Of a stretch of DNA of 64,000 nt, positions 8,774-17,829 are shown piece by piece. The notes beneath the pieces are model-generated. The model searched no databases. It worked only from the letters and a program-made list of their open reading frames with translations, and had not been told where the DNA came from. Position 1 is the stretch's first letter; each line of letters starts with the position of its first letter. Origin of the DNA: Pseudomonas putida (lineage in GTDB: Bacteria > Pseudomonadota > Gammaproteobacteria > Pseudomonadales > Pseudomonadaceae); assembly GCF_002741075.1 (NCBI RefSeq), contig NZ_CP016634.1, positions 1,194,501 to 1,258,500 on the forward strand. Direction: 5' to 3'. Both the position numbers and the translations under genes were made by a program.

Positions 8774-8987
8774 CCGTGCCTGGACGAGGCGGCTGGATCA
8801 CCCCAGCCGCGTCGGAAATGGCCTGAGGATCGAATAGCGGTAGCTGCGTCCCATGGGCCTGCCTCCCTGGCGGCGACTTTGCTGCCTCGCCCCAAACACA
8901 GCCTGTCGCCCGCAACCTGCGGGTATTTGACTAAAGAAATACGGGCTTCGGTCGATCCTGTCGGTACAACAGCGATAAGGATTGCAG
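8774..8987 (+). other. Intergenic leader of chemoreceptor gene
   Basis: No gene is seen in this gap. It holds the promoter region and ribosome binding site (AAGG 8977-8980) of the chemoreceptor. Confidence 0.4.
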
Positions 8988-10931
8988 ATGAACATCAAGC
9001 AGAAACTGACCTGGGCCTTCGCCATCATTGCCGGGTTGCCCATCGTTCTGGTGGCCACTTTGGTCGTACTCAACCTGCGCAGTGAGGCCCGTGACGATTT
9101 CCTCGACAACAGCAGCCGGGAAATTCGTCAGGTCGGCAATGCCATGAACATCTTCTTCCAGGGCATCGACCAGAACGTGAACTACCTGGCCGCCCAGCCG
9201 GTCATCGCAGAGACCGGCGATAACCTCAACAAGTACCTTCAGGCCGATCCCAGCAACGTGTTGGGCGAGCAAGACAAGCAGGTCCTTACCTTTCTTACGC
9301 GCCTGGCCGAGACCCATCCGGCCTATGCCTACGTCTCCTACGGCGTAGGCGATGGTGGCTATGTCGGTTGGCCAGCGGGGCAGAAGTTCTCCAACTACGA
9401 CCCTCGCCAGCGCCCCTGGTACCAACTGGCCATGGCCAACCCTGGGAAGACCGTGCGCACCGGCGCCTACTATTGGGCGGCCGACGATGCGGTGCTGGTC
9501 AGTACGGTACGCGCTGTCCCCAACCGTCTGGGCACCACCGGCGGGGTGGTCAACATTGACGTGTCTCTCAATGGCCTCACCGAGATCGTCAAGAAGATCA
9601 AGCTGGGCGAAAGCGGCTACCTGATGCTGGTGGAAAGCAACGGCAACGTGATGGTCGACCCACGCGATGCCAGCCATAACTTCAAGCAGCTTTCGAGCTT
9701 CGGGGATGGCTATGCCGAGTTGGCCAAGGCTGGCAAGGGTCTGGTCGAAGTGGAGCTGAGCGGCGAGCACTACATGGCCAACGTCTATCCTGACGAGCAG
9801 TTGGGCTGGACCTTCATCGGCCTGATCCGCCACGACGAAGTGATGCAAAGCGCCACTCGCCTGAGCTGGCTGATCGGCACCATTGCCTTGGTTCTGGCGG
9901 CCGTGTTCGCGGCTGTCGGCACTGCGTTTGCCAAACTGATCGTGCGGCCGATCAACGGTGTCACCAGCGGCCTGGAAGACATCGCCCAAGGCGAGGGCGA
10001 CCTGACCCGCAGCCTGGAAGTCCGCGGTCGTGATGAAACCGCGCAACTGGCCAACTGGTTCAACCAGTTCCTCGGTGCCATCCGCAGCTTGATCCAGCAC
10101 ATCGGTGCGGCCGCCGGGCAGATCCTGCACACCTCCAGCAGCTCGACCCGTGTCTCCAGCGACATGAGCGAAGCGGCCAGCCGCCAGCGCGAGGCCGTCG
10201 ACATGGTCTCCACCGCCTTCCACGAAATGGTCGCCACCGCCAACGAAGTGGCCCGCTCCTGCAGCCAGGCCGCGCAGTCGGCCGACAGCGGCCAGCAGCA
10301 GGCCCGCGAAGGCCAGCAGCAGATCGATGCGGCGGTGCAGAGCGTGGACCGCCTGAGCCAGGAGATCGAGCAGTCGGCCCAGTCGATCCAGCAGCTGGAG
10401 CGCGACAGCAATGCCATCCAGTCGATCCTCGGCACCATCCGCTCGATCGCTGAGCAGACCAACCTGCTGGCCCTGAACGCCGCCATCGAGGCCGCCCGCG
10501 CGGGCGAGCAAGGCCGTGGGTTCGCCGTGGTCGCCGACGAAGTCCGCGCCTTGGCCAAACGTACCGCCGACTCCACCGCCGAGATCGATGGCCTGCTCGG
10601 CAACCTGGCCTCACGCACCGCTGAGGTCGCCGAGCAGATGCACGCCAGCCTGGAGGTCTCGCAGCAGTCGGTCAGCCGCATCGGCATGGCGCGCGACAGT
10701 TTCGGCCAGATCCGCGAGTCGGTGGACATCATTCGCGACATGAACACCCAGATCGCCACCGCAGCCGAAGAGCAGCATCAGGTGGCCGAGGACATCAACC
10801 GCCACATCAGCCAGATCCACGGCGATGCCCAGTTGGTGGCCGAGCTGGCTCAGGCCGCGCGTCAGGATTCCGAAAGCCTGGCGGGGCTGTCCAATGAACT
10901 GGATGGGCTGGTGCGCAGGTTCCGCACCTGA
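8988..10931 (+). CDS. Methyl-accepting chemotaxis protein with dCache domain, likely amino-acid sensor
   Basis: A 647-residue inner-membrane chemoreceptor. TM1 lies near residues 8-29, a periplasmic dCache domain at ~30-275, TM2 at ~283-305, HAMP at ~306-358, and the signalling hairpin with the conserved tip [20 protein letters not shown]. The dCache carries Tyr137, Arg142, Trp144, Tyr145 (in [13 protein letters not shown]) and Asp191 (VVNIDVS), the spacing of the known amino-acid-binding motif of PctA-type receptors. This predicts chemotaxis toward amino acids. ATG 8988 has AAGG seven bases upstream. It is monocistronic, ending at a hairpin. The adjacent proline and glycine catabolic genes make an amino acid ligand plausible. 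Confidence 0.92.
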   Translation: MNIKQKLTWAFAIIAGLPIVLVATLVVLNLRSEARDDFLDNSSREIRQVGNAMNIFFQGIDQNVNYLAAQPVIAETGDNLNKYLQADPSNVLGEQDKQVLTFLTRLAETHPAYAYVSYGVGDGGYVGWPAGQKFSNYDPRQRPWYQLAMANPGKTVRTGAYYWAADDAVLVSTVRAVPNRLGTTGGVVNIDVSLNGLTEIVKKIKLGESGYLMLVESNGNVMVDPRDASHNFKQLSSFGDGYAELAKAGKGLVEVELSGEHYMANVYPDEQLGWTFIGLIRHDEVMQSATRLSWLIGTIALVLAAVFAAVGTAFAKLIVRPINGVTSGLEDIAQGEGDLTRSLEVRGRDETAQLANWFNQFLGAIRSLIQHIGAAAGQILHTSSSSTRVSSDMSEAASRQREAVDMVSTAFHEMVATANEVARSCSQAAQSADSGQQQAREGQQQIDAAVQSVDRLSQEIEQSAQSIQQLERDSNAIQSILGTIRSIAEQTNLLALNAAIEAARAGEQGRGFAVVADEVRALAKRTADSTAEIDGLLGNLASRTAEVAEQMHASLEVSQQSVSRIGMARDSFGQIRESVDIIRDMNTQIATAAEEQHQVAEDINRHISQIHGDAQLVAELAQAARQDSESLAGLSNELDGLVRRFRT

Positions 10932-10942
10932 CCGGGCGGGTT

Positions 10943-10970
10943 GGCTCGCCCGGTTGAGAACGGGCGAGCC
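10943..10970. terminator. Hairpin between convergent genes
   Basis: GGCTCGCCCG (10943-10952), an 8-base loop and CGGGCGAGCC (10961-10970) form a perfect 10-bp stem just past the chemoreceptor stop and before the convergent LuxR remnant. There is no U-tract, so efficiency as an intrinsic terminator is uncertain. Confidence 0.55.
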
Positions 10971-10981
10971 CTCGGTGGCCC

Positions 10982-11479
10982 TCAGAGCTGGGTGCGTACC
11001 AGAAGGCTGACAAGTTCTGCCTGGCGCTCGGTATTGGTCTTGTGGAACAGCGCCCGCAATTGGGTGCGCACGGTATTGATCGAGATGTTGAGAGCGTTCG
11101 CGCAGTGCTCAGGCGCAAGCCCCTGGGCGAGCAACTCGGCAAGCCGTCGCTCTGCAGGGCTCAATTGAAAAAGCTCCGCCAGCAGATGACTCTGCAAGGT
11201 GTTGTCCAGATAGGCGATCAGTACCAGCGGCTTTTGAAACTGATGGTTGAAGGGGGCATCGGCGCTCACCGGTACGATCAAGATCTCTTTGTCCGCGCCT
11301 GAAAGACGCAGCCGGCTGGCGTGCCGAGCCTCTGCCTTGCCTGAGGCTTTGTGCCTGTGGTGAACCAGGCGGGCATCATCCCGATGGGCATGCAGGCGGC
11401 CGGCGCGCTCATAGAGTTCGAAGGCGCTGGTGCGCATCGCGCGTTCGGCAGCCGCATTGCTGTACAGCACTACGGCCAA
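10982..11479 (-). pseudogene. N-terminally truncated LuxR-type regulator
   Basis: The 165 codons read as the C-terminal half of a LuxR/HTH regulator: LTPAERRLAELLAQGL, then ALNISINTVRTQLRALFHKTN, the recognition helix region. It aligns by eye with the intact regulator at 19152-20279, whose residues ~200-375 correspond, so about 200 N-terminal residues are missing. An in-frame TGA at 11483-11485 closes the frame. AGGAGG lies seven bases before a TTG at 11479, so the remnant could still be translated as a bare DNA-binding fragment. Whether this is chance or a functional new start is open. Confidence 0.6.
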
Positions 11480-11489
11480 TTCTCAGCCT

Positions 11490-11861
11490 CCTAGCTTTGA
11501 ACCTTCGACGCAAAGTGGCGAGCAAGATCACGTCCAGGCGAAACAAGATCCCTTTGTCTATGCCGAGTCCGTGAACAGCTGTCTTGTCGTGGAAAACAAT
11601 CCTGCGGGGCCCACACGTCGCAGGGTTCGTAATGCCTGCACCTTCACGATCGATGTGACCTACTGCGATATCACCAACGCGGGGAATGATTGCCAACGGC
11701 GTCTTTGGAAACGGGTGATTTTGCGTTCGGGGGCGACGGACCTTGTCTTCGCCACCAACAAGGAGATGAAGTATGTCGCTTGTAGAGAACCGTTCTCCGC
11801 AGGCGGAACGATGCGCTATGCGTCAGGGCAGGTCAGTGGCGCCTGCAGAGACGTGCGGTGA
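11490..11861 (+). pseudogene. Cysteine-rich hypothetical protein lacking its start
   Basis: The frame reads as a real protein (VYAESVNSCLVVENN, RNACTFTIDVTYCDI, MKYVACREPFSAGG, VSGACRDVR), with cysteines spaced as in small secreted proteins. No ATG or good ribosome site precedes the conserved part; the upstream in-frame codons run antisense into the truncated LuxR gene. It is probably the 3' end of a gene whose start, with any signal peptide, was deleted. The family is not recognised. Confidence 0.4.
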
Positions 11862-12425
11862 GGTGTATGTGCTGTTGACGAACTGGCAGCGTGGGGACGG
11901 GAAGTTTGGTAAGGCCGCAGCTCATCGACGCAATGCCGATGATCGCGGCCATACCGGGGGAGAAGTGAATTATGTATACAAGAAATAAAAGTTCTGTTTA
12001 CATTGCTCCACGCCTACGACATCGGTAATCGCCGGTGCGTATTGCGACGGTCTCAAACCATGCAGCACCCACAACGGCTCGCTCTCCTCGAGCGTCACCC
12101 ACGAATGTCCTTCAATGCTGACAGTGGCTTCAGCGGCCACCTGAGCGACGCATTCGTCTCTGCTCCATTCGCCCTGCACACCCTCCAGAACATGCCCGAC
12201 CCCTTGGTACTGGCAGGGGCGGTGTCGACTTCAATGCCCCTGAACATGCGCCGTTGCGCAGGCAGGTCGAGGCCATCCGCCTGGACCGCCGCTGGACGCG
12301 CGCGCCGATAGCCCTCCAGACAGCCGTTCTGCGCATGTCGTCCCTTATCAGGACTTCACCGGCATTGAAGCCGGGTGCCTATGAAAACCAAGTTGAATGC
12401 AACTCCTAGCGGGAGAGGAACACGT
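11862..12425. other. 560-base gap without a confident gene
   Basis: On the minus strand 11970-12179 an open frame ends with protein-like text (GHSWVTLEESEPLWVLHGL), and the plus strand also shows a short Cys-containing frame in the same bases. Neither has a usable start. GC is lower than in neighbours. It probably contains debris of the same rearrangement that truncated the two genes to the left. The final bases hold the deaminase ribosome site AGAGG (12414-12418). Confidence 0.35.
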
Positions 12426-13784
12426 ATGCCCAAGACATTGTTGGTCAAGAACGCCGAACTTCTGGTGACGATGGATGGTGAGCGCCGGGAGATCAGGCGC
12501 GGCGGCCTTTACATCGAAGACAATGTGATCAAGCAGGTCGGCCCCAGCGAAACGCTGCCGCAGACAGCCGACGAGATTCTGGACATGACCGGAAAAGTGG
12601 TCATCCCGGGTTTGGTCAACACCCATCACCACATGTACCAAAGCCTCACCCGCGTGGTCCCGGCGGCGCAGGATGGCGAGCTGTTCAACTGGTTGACCAA
12701 CCTGTATCCGATCTGGGCGCGGCTGACGCCTGAAATGATCTCGGTGTCCACCCAGACCGCGATGGCGGAGTTGATACTGTCTGGCTGCACCACCTCCAGC
12801 GATCACCTGTATATCTATCCCAACGGCTGCAAGCTCGACGACAGCATTCATGCTGCCAAGGAAATCGGTATGCGTTTCCATGCGGCGCGCGGCAGCATGA
12901 GCGTGGGGCGCAGCCAGGGGGGCTTGCCGCCCGATTCGGTGGTGGAAAAGGAAAGCGACATCCTCAAGGAGTCCCAGCGCCTGATCGAGGACTACCATGA
13001 CGCCAGCCATGGTTCGATGCTGCGTGTCGTCGTTGCGCCATGCTCGCCCTTCTCGGTGAGCCGCGACCTGATGCGCGAGGCTGCGGTCCTTGCGCGGGAG
13101 TACGGTGTCTCGTTGCACACGCATCTGGCCGAAAACGTCAACGACATCGCCTACAGCCGTGAAAAGTTCGGCATGACTCCCGCCGAGTACGCCGAAGACC
13201 TGGGCTGGGTCGGCCACGATGTGTGGCACGCCCACTGCGTCCAGCTCGACCAGCACGGCATAGAGCTGTTCGCCCGTACCGGAACGGGGGTGGCCCATTG
13301 CCCTTGTTCGAACATGCGCCTGGCCTCGGGCATCGCGCCGATCCGCAAGATGCGTGATCACGGTGTACCGGTGGGGTTGGGGGTGGACGGTTCGGCATCC
13401 AACGATGGCGCCAGCATGATTGGCGAGGTCCGTCAGGCGCTGCTGCTGCAGCGTGTCGGTTTCGGCCCCGATGCGATGACCGCTCGCGAGGCATTGGAAA
13501 TCGCCACCCTGGGCGGAGCCAAGGTGCTCAACCGTGACGACATCGGCGCCCTGGCGCTCGGGATGTCGGCCGACTTCGTCGCCTTCGACCTCGGCCATGT
13601 GGCCTACGCCGGCGCCCTGCACGATCCGCTGGCGGCGCTGGTGTTCTGTACCCCAACCCACGTCGACACCAGCGTGATCAATGGCAAGGTGGTGGTCAAA
13701 GATGGCCGTATCACCACCGTCGACCTGCCGCGGGTACTAGAGCGCCACAACCAGCTGGCCCGTCAACTGGTCATTGGTGAATGA
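12426..13784 (+). CDS. 8-oxoguanine deaminase (amidohydrolase superfamily)
   Basis: A 452-residue cytoplasmic zinc amidohydrolase closely matching the pattern of the 8-oxoguanine deaminase described in Pseudomonas aeruginosa (PA0142), which converts 8-oxoguanine to uric acid. Metal-site motifs are VNTHHHMYQSL (HxH region), HTHLAEN, DVWHAHCVQ and GLGVDGSASNDGA (Asp). Residues ~1-60 and ~400-452 form the composite beta-sandwich seen in cytosine deaminase/ATZ-type enzymes. ATG 12426 has AGAGG seven bases upstream; an in-frame ATG at 12381 is less likely. No partner gene follows; an intrinsic terminator comes next. An SAH or cytosine deaminase role is a less likely alternative. Confidence 0.85.
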   Translation: MPKTLLVKNAELLVTMDGERREIRRGGLYIEDNVIKQVGPSETLPQTADEILDMTGKVVIPGLVNTHHHMYQSLTRVVPAAQDGELFNWLTNLYPIWARLTPEMISVSTQTAMAELILSGCTTSSDHLYIYPNGCKLDDSIHAAKEIGMRFHAARGSMSVGRSQGGLPPDSVVEKESDILKESQRLIEDYHDASHGSMLRVVVAPCSPFSVSRDLMREAAVLAREYGVSLHTHLAENVNDIAYSREKFGMTPAEYAEDLGWVGHDVWHAHCVQLDQHGIELFARTGTGVAHCPCSNMRLASGIAPIRKMRDHGVPVGLGVDGSASNDGASMIGEVRQALLLQRVGFGPDAMTAREALEIATLGGAKVLNRDDIGALALGMSADFVAFDLGHVAYAGALHDPLAALVFCTPTHVDTSVINGKVVVKDGRITTVDLPRVLERHNQLARQLVIGE

Positions 13785-13823
13785 GGGTGAGCGATCACCT
13801 TGGCTGTTGAGCCGCATGTCAAG

Positions 13824-13849
13824 AAAAGCCCGCATGATGCGGGCTTTTT
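13824..13849 (+). terminator. Rho-independent terminator
   Basis: GCCCGC, a 5-base loop and GCGGGC are followed by TTTTT and preceded by AAAA, so it can act in both directions. It separates the deaminase gene from the convergent SDR gene. Confidence 0.9.
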
Positions 13850-13860
13850 CATGCCTGTAT

Positions 13861-14616
13861 TCAGCCCCAGAACGCCTGCCCGCCGTCGAGCGGCAGGGTG
13901 GCGCCGGTCAGATACCCCGCCTCGTCGCTGACCAGCCACGCCACGGTTCGACCGATATCGTTTTCGCAATCCCCGACCCGGCGCAGCGGGATGCCCTGCA
14001 AGAAGGCCTGGGCTTCTTCCGGGTTGGCCTGCATCCAGCCCTTGAGGCCTGGGGACAAGGCGTGGGGCGCGATCACGTTGACGCGGATGCCCTCGGGCCC
14101 CCATTCGCACGCGGCGGCGCGGCTCAGGCAGCGGATGGCTTCCTTGGTTGCTGCGTAGGCCCCATAGCCGCAGGCATCCCAGCGCACCGCGGCGGAGGAG
14201 GCCAGGTTGACCACCACGCCACCACCGCGCAGGTACGGGTAGCTGGCACGCATCAGGCGCAGGGTGGCCAGGGGGCCTGAGTCCATGCCTTGTGCGAAGG
14301 CTTCGTCGCTGACCTCCAGCAACCGGCCCAGAGGCACGATCTGGGCATTGTTGATCAGGATGTCGAGCCCGCCGAAGGCCTCCACCACCTGAGCCACGCA
14401 GCGCTCGATGTCCTGCCGCTGGGTGACGTCGCAGACCACTGCCAGCGCCTCGCCACCGCGTGCGCGGATCTGCGCGCAGGTGGCCTCCAGCGGCGCGAGG
14501 GAGCGCCCGGCCACCGCCACGCGGGCGCCTTCGGTGCACAGTGCCAGGGCGATACCTTGGCCTACGCCCTGGCCGCCGCCAGTGACCAAAGCTGTCTTGC
14601 CGGTAAGGCGGTTCAT
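13861..14616 (-). CDS. Short-chain dehydrogenase/reductase
   Basis: A 251-residue classical SDR: TGGGQGVGQG cofactor loop (residues ~10-20), NNAQ in place of NNAG, catalytic Ser in NLASSAAV and Tyr/Lys in YGAYAATK, and a normal DGGQAFWG C-terminus. It should be an NAD(P)-dependent alcohol/ketone oxidoreductase in the cytoplasm. ATG 14616 has GGAG eight bases upstream. It starts 14 bases after the EthD-domain gene and is surely co-transcribed with it, suggesting both act on the same aromatic or polyketide-like substrate (inference). Confidence 0.87.
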   Translation of the reverse strand: MNRLTGKTALVTGGGQGVGQGIALALCTEGARVAVAGRSLAPLEATCAQIRARGGEALAVVCDVTQRQDIERCVAQVVEAFGGLDILINNAQIVPLGRLLEVSDEAFAQGMDSGPLATLRLMRASYPYLRGGGVVVNLASSAAVRWDACGYGAYAATKEAIRCLSRAAACEWGPEGIRVNVIAPHALSPGLKGWMQANPEEAQAFLQGIPLRRVGDCENDIGRTVAWLVSDEAGYLTGATLPLDGGQAFWG

Positions 14617-14630
14617 GCGTTGTTCTCCGT

Positions 14631-15332
14631 TCACAGAGGGTATTGGCTGGTGGGCAGCACGCCCAACTGGTCGAAATCGATGAAGCGCTGGCAGCTGTCC
14701 ATCATCACGGCCAGGTTGTGCTGGAACTTCGCTTCATCGCCCGGTGCATTGAAGAACGCCTGCGGATCGTCCATGGCGGCCGGCGGGAAGCACTCCTCGA
14801 CGATGGCCGCCAGCGCGATGGCACCGGGAGTGAGCACCTGCACCACCAGGTTCTGCACGTACTGGAAGTTGTCCTGGGTATCGATCGCCACCGGTGTATG
14901 GTGGTTCTGCCAGACCTCGAGCCAGGCCTCGTGGGTCAGGCGGGGCGGCCGTTGGAGGAAGGCCAGTTGCGAAAAACCGTAGGTGCGCTGGCCGGGGCGT
15001 GCGGGGAATCGTGTGTTGCGCATGGGCACCGACTCGCAGACCAGGTACCCGGCGATGCGCGCGCAGGCCGATTGCAGGGCCTCATCGAAGGGGCGGCGGA
15101 ACTTGGCGACGGCGCTGTCCAGCCAGAAGCTCAGCACGGCCTGGGGCAGGGGGCCGGCCTGCGCCTGGCGCAAGCCGTTGGCAGCGGCCACATCGGCATC
15201 GGCCAGGTTCAGTTGCAGGTGCTGGGCGCCGAGCGTCTGGAGGCGGTCGGCGAGGGGGCCGCTCAAGTGGTGGGAGAATGAGTCGAACGTGTCTTGCTCG
15301 GGTTGCCAAAGCAGGTAGATGACTTTCTGCAC
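14631..15332 (-). CDS. EthD-domain protein
   Basis: A 233-residue protein with two dimeric alpha/beta-barrel-like halves; the second contains HEAWLEVWQNHHTPVA, the EthD signature (W..HHTP). EthD proteins accompany ether-degrading P450s or act as small decarboxylases or cyclases in aromatic polyketide pathways. GTG 15332 has AAGGAG upstream with good spacing; an in-frame start further upstream at 15413 has no site. It is the first gene of a two-gene operon with the SDR. No P450 is nearby. The exact reaction is unknown. Confidence 0.78.
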   Translation of the reverse strand: MQKVIYLLWQPEQDTFDSFSHHLSGPLADRLQTLGAQHLQLNLADADVAAANGLRQAQAGPLPQAVLSFWLDSAVAKFRRPFDEALQSACARIAGYLVCESVPMRNTRFPARPGQRTYGFSQLAFLQRPPRLTHEAWLEVWQNHHTPVAIDTQDNFQYVQNLVVQVLTPGAIALAAIVEECFPPAAMDDPQAFFNAPGDEAKFQHNLAVMMDSCQRFIDFDQLGVLPTSQYPL

Positions 15333-15517
15333 GGAGCTCTCCTTGACACACGGCGTGGTTGTGGGATGACCTCGGCCATGGTCGATCGCCGCCGCTGCAT
15401 CGGAATCCTCCAAATGGACTATCTCGTGACCCTGAACAGGCCCGCCTACTTGTTGCCGGGCGAACTTTGCCTATGCTGCGTAGCTAAGGAAGCCAACACG
15501 TCACGAGGATCGATACC

Positions 15518-15859
15518 ATGTATTACGTGCAACGCGACGCCGCAGGCCAGTTGTTGCGGGTCGAAGCCGCTCCTTACGCCGACTACACGGAAATACTCCC
15601 CGGTGACCATGCCGAGATTCAGGCCTGGTTCGCGGACGATATCGTGGAAAACAGCCTTCGCCAGCTCAAACAGAGCGACCTGGACATGATCCGTGTGCTC
15701 GAAGACTTGATCGATGTGCTGACCACCAAAGGCGTGATCAGTATCACGGACCTGCCGCCAGACGCTCAGTCCAAGCTGCTCAACCGTTCCTCGGCGCGCA
15801 AGGCGCTCGGCAGCCTGAACAACCTGATCGAGGAAGACGAGGGCGGTGGCCTGATCTGA
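15518..15859 (+). CDS. Small conserved cytoplasmic protein of Pseudomonas
   Basis: A 113-residue acidic, helix-rich protein (ENSLRQLKQSDLDMIRVLEDLIDVLTTKGV; DLPPDAQSKLLNRSSARKAL). Orthologues are common in Pseudomonas and are sometimes labelled tryptophan synthase beta subunit, but it is far too short and lacks the PLP-binding site, so I treat that name as an error. GAGGA precedes ATG 15518. It ends 14 bases from the convergent lapD. The function is unknown. Confidence 0.75.
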   Translation: MYYVQRDAAGQLLRVEAAPYADYTEILPGDHAEIQAWFADDIVENSLRQLKQSDLDMIRVLEDLIDVLTTKGVISITDLPPDAQSKLLNRSSARKALGSLNNLIEEDEGGGLI

Positions 15860-15873
15860 CCCCGTGCGGCATG

Positions 15874-17820
15874 TCAGCGCCAGGGCGCGGGCTCGCCTAC
15901 CAGCCGCCCTTGTACGCCCTGCACGCCCATCTCGCGCAATACGTTCAATTCCCCTTCGGACTCGACCCGCTCGGCAATCAGCGGCAGGTCGATGCTGTGT
16001 GCCGCCTGCTGGATGGCCTCGATGAACAGGCGTTTGTGCTGCTCCTGGTCGATATGGCGAATGTAGCTACCGTCGATCTTCAGGTAGGCAAGCCCCAGGT
16101 TCTCCAGGTTGCCGATCATGCTGAAGCGGCCACCGAAGCGCTGCAGCGCCAGGCCAACGCCCAATGCGCGCAGGCGTCGAGTCAAGTGCTCGAGGGAGGC
16201 CTGCCGGGGCAGTTGTTCCTCGCCGATTTCCAGGGTCAGGCGCGCTGCCAGTGCGCTGTGGTGGCCGAGCTGTTCGTAGACTTGGCGCATCGCCCCGTCA
16301 TCGGCCAGGGTGGCGGCCGAGAGGTTCAGTGCCAGGGAACCATCATGGCGCTCCAGGTGCCCGAGGACCTTCTCCAGCACCAACAGGTCCAGCCGCGGCA
16401 TCCAGCCAAAACGCTCGAGCCACGGCAGGAAGCGGCCCGCCGCCAGCGGCTCGTCCTGGTCATCGTGCAGGCGCGAAATGACCTTGTAATGCAGGATCCG
16501 GCCGGGCGCCTGGCAATCGACCACCGGCTGGAAGAATAGCTCGAACCGCCCTTTGTCCAGGGCCCGATCGAGCCGCGAGTGCCAAGCGTTCTGGCTATCG
16601 GGAGCTTGTGTCGCGGCGCCGCGTTGCAGGCACACCCAACCCGGTGAGCCCTGGTGTTCGGCGCGTGCCAGGGCTTCGTCGGCCAGCGTGAGCAGGGTGT
16701 CGGGCGCATCGCCTGGTATATAGGGAGCAAGGCCTATGCAGGCCACCGGGGTGACATCGCTGGCCTCGGTCTGGTGCAGGCTGTGCAAGGCGCTCTCCAG
16801 GGTGTGCGCCAGATGCTTGGCTTCCTCGAAGTCCAGGCCTGGCGCCAGCACGGCGAACTCACCGCCACGGCTGCGCGCGATCAAGTCGTGGGTCTCGGGA
16901 TGGCGGTCACAGGCGCGGCGCAGCTGTTCGCCCACGGCCTGGATCAACTGGTCGGTGCGTTGCCCACCCAGGCGCGCGTTGAGGCCGGCAAGGTCCTGGA
17001 TGCGCAGTAGCAGCAGGTAGCCGGCCCGGCCTTCCTCGATGTTGCTGACCTCGGTGTTGAGCTGCATCTCGAAGTAACGCCGGTTGGCCAACCCCGTGAG
17101 GCTGTCCTGATAGGACTCGGCGCGCAACTGCTCGCTGCGCTCGGCCTGTTCGTGAAACAGCGCCTTGAGTTTCTCGACCATCTGGTTCATGGCCTGTACC
17201 ACGCGGCGCAGCTCAGGCGTGCGCGGTAGATCAGGCAGGCTGAGAAACTCTCGGCGAGCGATGGCATGGGATTGCGCGACCATGTAGTCGAGCGGGCGCA
17301 ATTGGCGGCGCAGCAGCAGGGCGCCCAACACGGCGCTCAAGGCCCCGCACAGCAGCAGCCAGCCCAGGCTGCCCAAGGCGCCTTGCCATAGCTTGGCCAA
17401 GGCGAACATCGGGTGGCTGACCACCTCGACCCGAGCCGCCTGCTGCCAGCCGCGGCTGACGATGGCGTCCCCGCCGGCGGCCTGCAACCCAGCCAGGCGG
17501 ATGAACCAGGCGGGCACGCCATTGCTGTCGGGTTCGGCGTGGCGCTCCACGAGCACGGCGTTGGACGCCACGTCGATGACCTTGATGCTGGCGTAGTACC
17601 CGCTGTCGAACAGCGAACTCACCATCAGCTCGACCATGGCCGGGTCGTCGATGTTTGGCGTCAGCGACAGGGCCAGCGCGGTGGCACCGTCCTGGGCATG
17701 GGAGCGCAACTGGTTGACGTACTGGCTACGCGAGCTTTCCAGGCTGACCATGAAGCTGCCGGTGAAGGCCACCACCAGGAACAGGCAAATGGCGAACAGC
17801 AATTGTTTGAACAGTGACAT
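15874..17820 (-). CDS. lapD: LapD, inner-membrane cyclic-di-GMP receptor
   Basis: A 648-residue protein in the order TM helix (~5-25), periplasmic LapD/MoxY N-terminal domain (~26-150), TM helix (~152-172), HAMP (~173-225), degenerate GGDEF (RGGEF within ARSRGGEFAVLAP) and degenerate EAL (KVISRL in place of ExLxR). Loss of both catalytic motifs is the hallmark of LapD, which binds cyclic-di-GMP and then sequesters the protease LapG so that the adhesin LapA stays on the cell surface. It is nine bases behind lapG, in one operon. The adhesin and its secretion genes are not in this window. Confidence 0.95.
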   Translation of the reverse strand: MSLFKQLLFAICLFLVVAFTGSFMVSLESSRSQYVNQLRSHAQDGATALALSLTPNIDDPAMVELMVSSLFDSGYYASIKVIDVASNAVLVERHAEPDSNGVPAWFIRLAGLQAAGGDAIVSRGWQQAARVEVVSHPMFALAKLWQGALGSLGWLLLCGALSAVLGALLLRRQLRPLDYMVAQSHAIARREFLSLPDLPRTPELRRVVQAMNQMVEKLKALFHEQAERSEQLRAESYQDSLTGLANRRYFEMQLNTEVSNIEEGRAGYLLLLRIQDLAGLNARLGGQRTDQLIQAVGEQLRRACDRHPETHDLIARSRGGEFAVLAPGLDFEEAKHLAHTLESALHSLHQTEASDVTPVACIGLAPYIPGDAPDTLLTLADEALARAEHQGSPGWVCLQRGAATQAPDSQNAWHSRLDRALDKGRFELFFQPVVDCQAPGRILHYKVISRLHDDQDEPLAAGRFLPWLERFGWMPRLDLLVLEKVLGHLERHDGSLALNLSAATLADDGAMRQVYEQLGHHSALAARLTLEIGEEQLPRQASLEHLTRRLRALGVGLALQRFGGRFSMIGNLENLGLAYLKIDGSYIRHIDQEQHKRLFIEAIQQAAHSIDLPLIAERVESEGELNVLREMGVQGVQGRLVGEPAPWR

Positions 17821-17829
17821 CTGCGCTCC

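Noticed and set aside
8931..10511. Long minus-strand frame opposite the chemoreceptor
   Set aside because: Mirror of coding DNA, no motifs, and the plus strand has complete chemoreceptor domains.
12003..12311. Plus-strand frame before the deaminase gene
   Set aside because: No ribosome site, no domain text and overlapping frames on the other strand of equal quality.
15518..15859. Name tryptophan synthase beta subunit for the 113-residue protein
   Set aside because: Too short, no PLP lysine or glycine-rich loop; an inherited annotation error.
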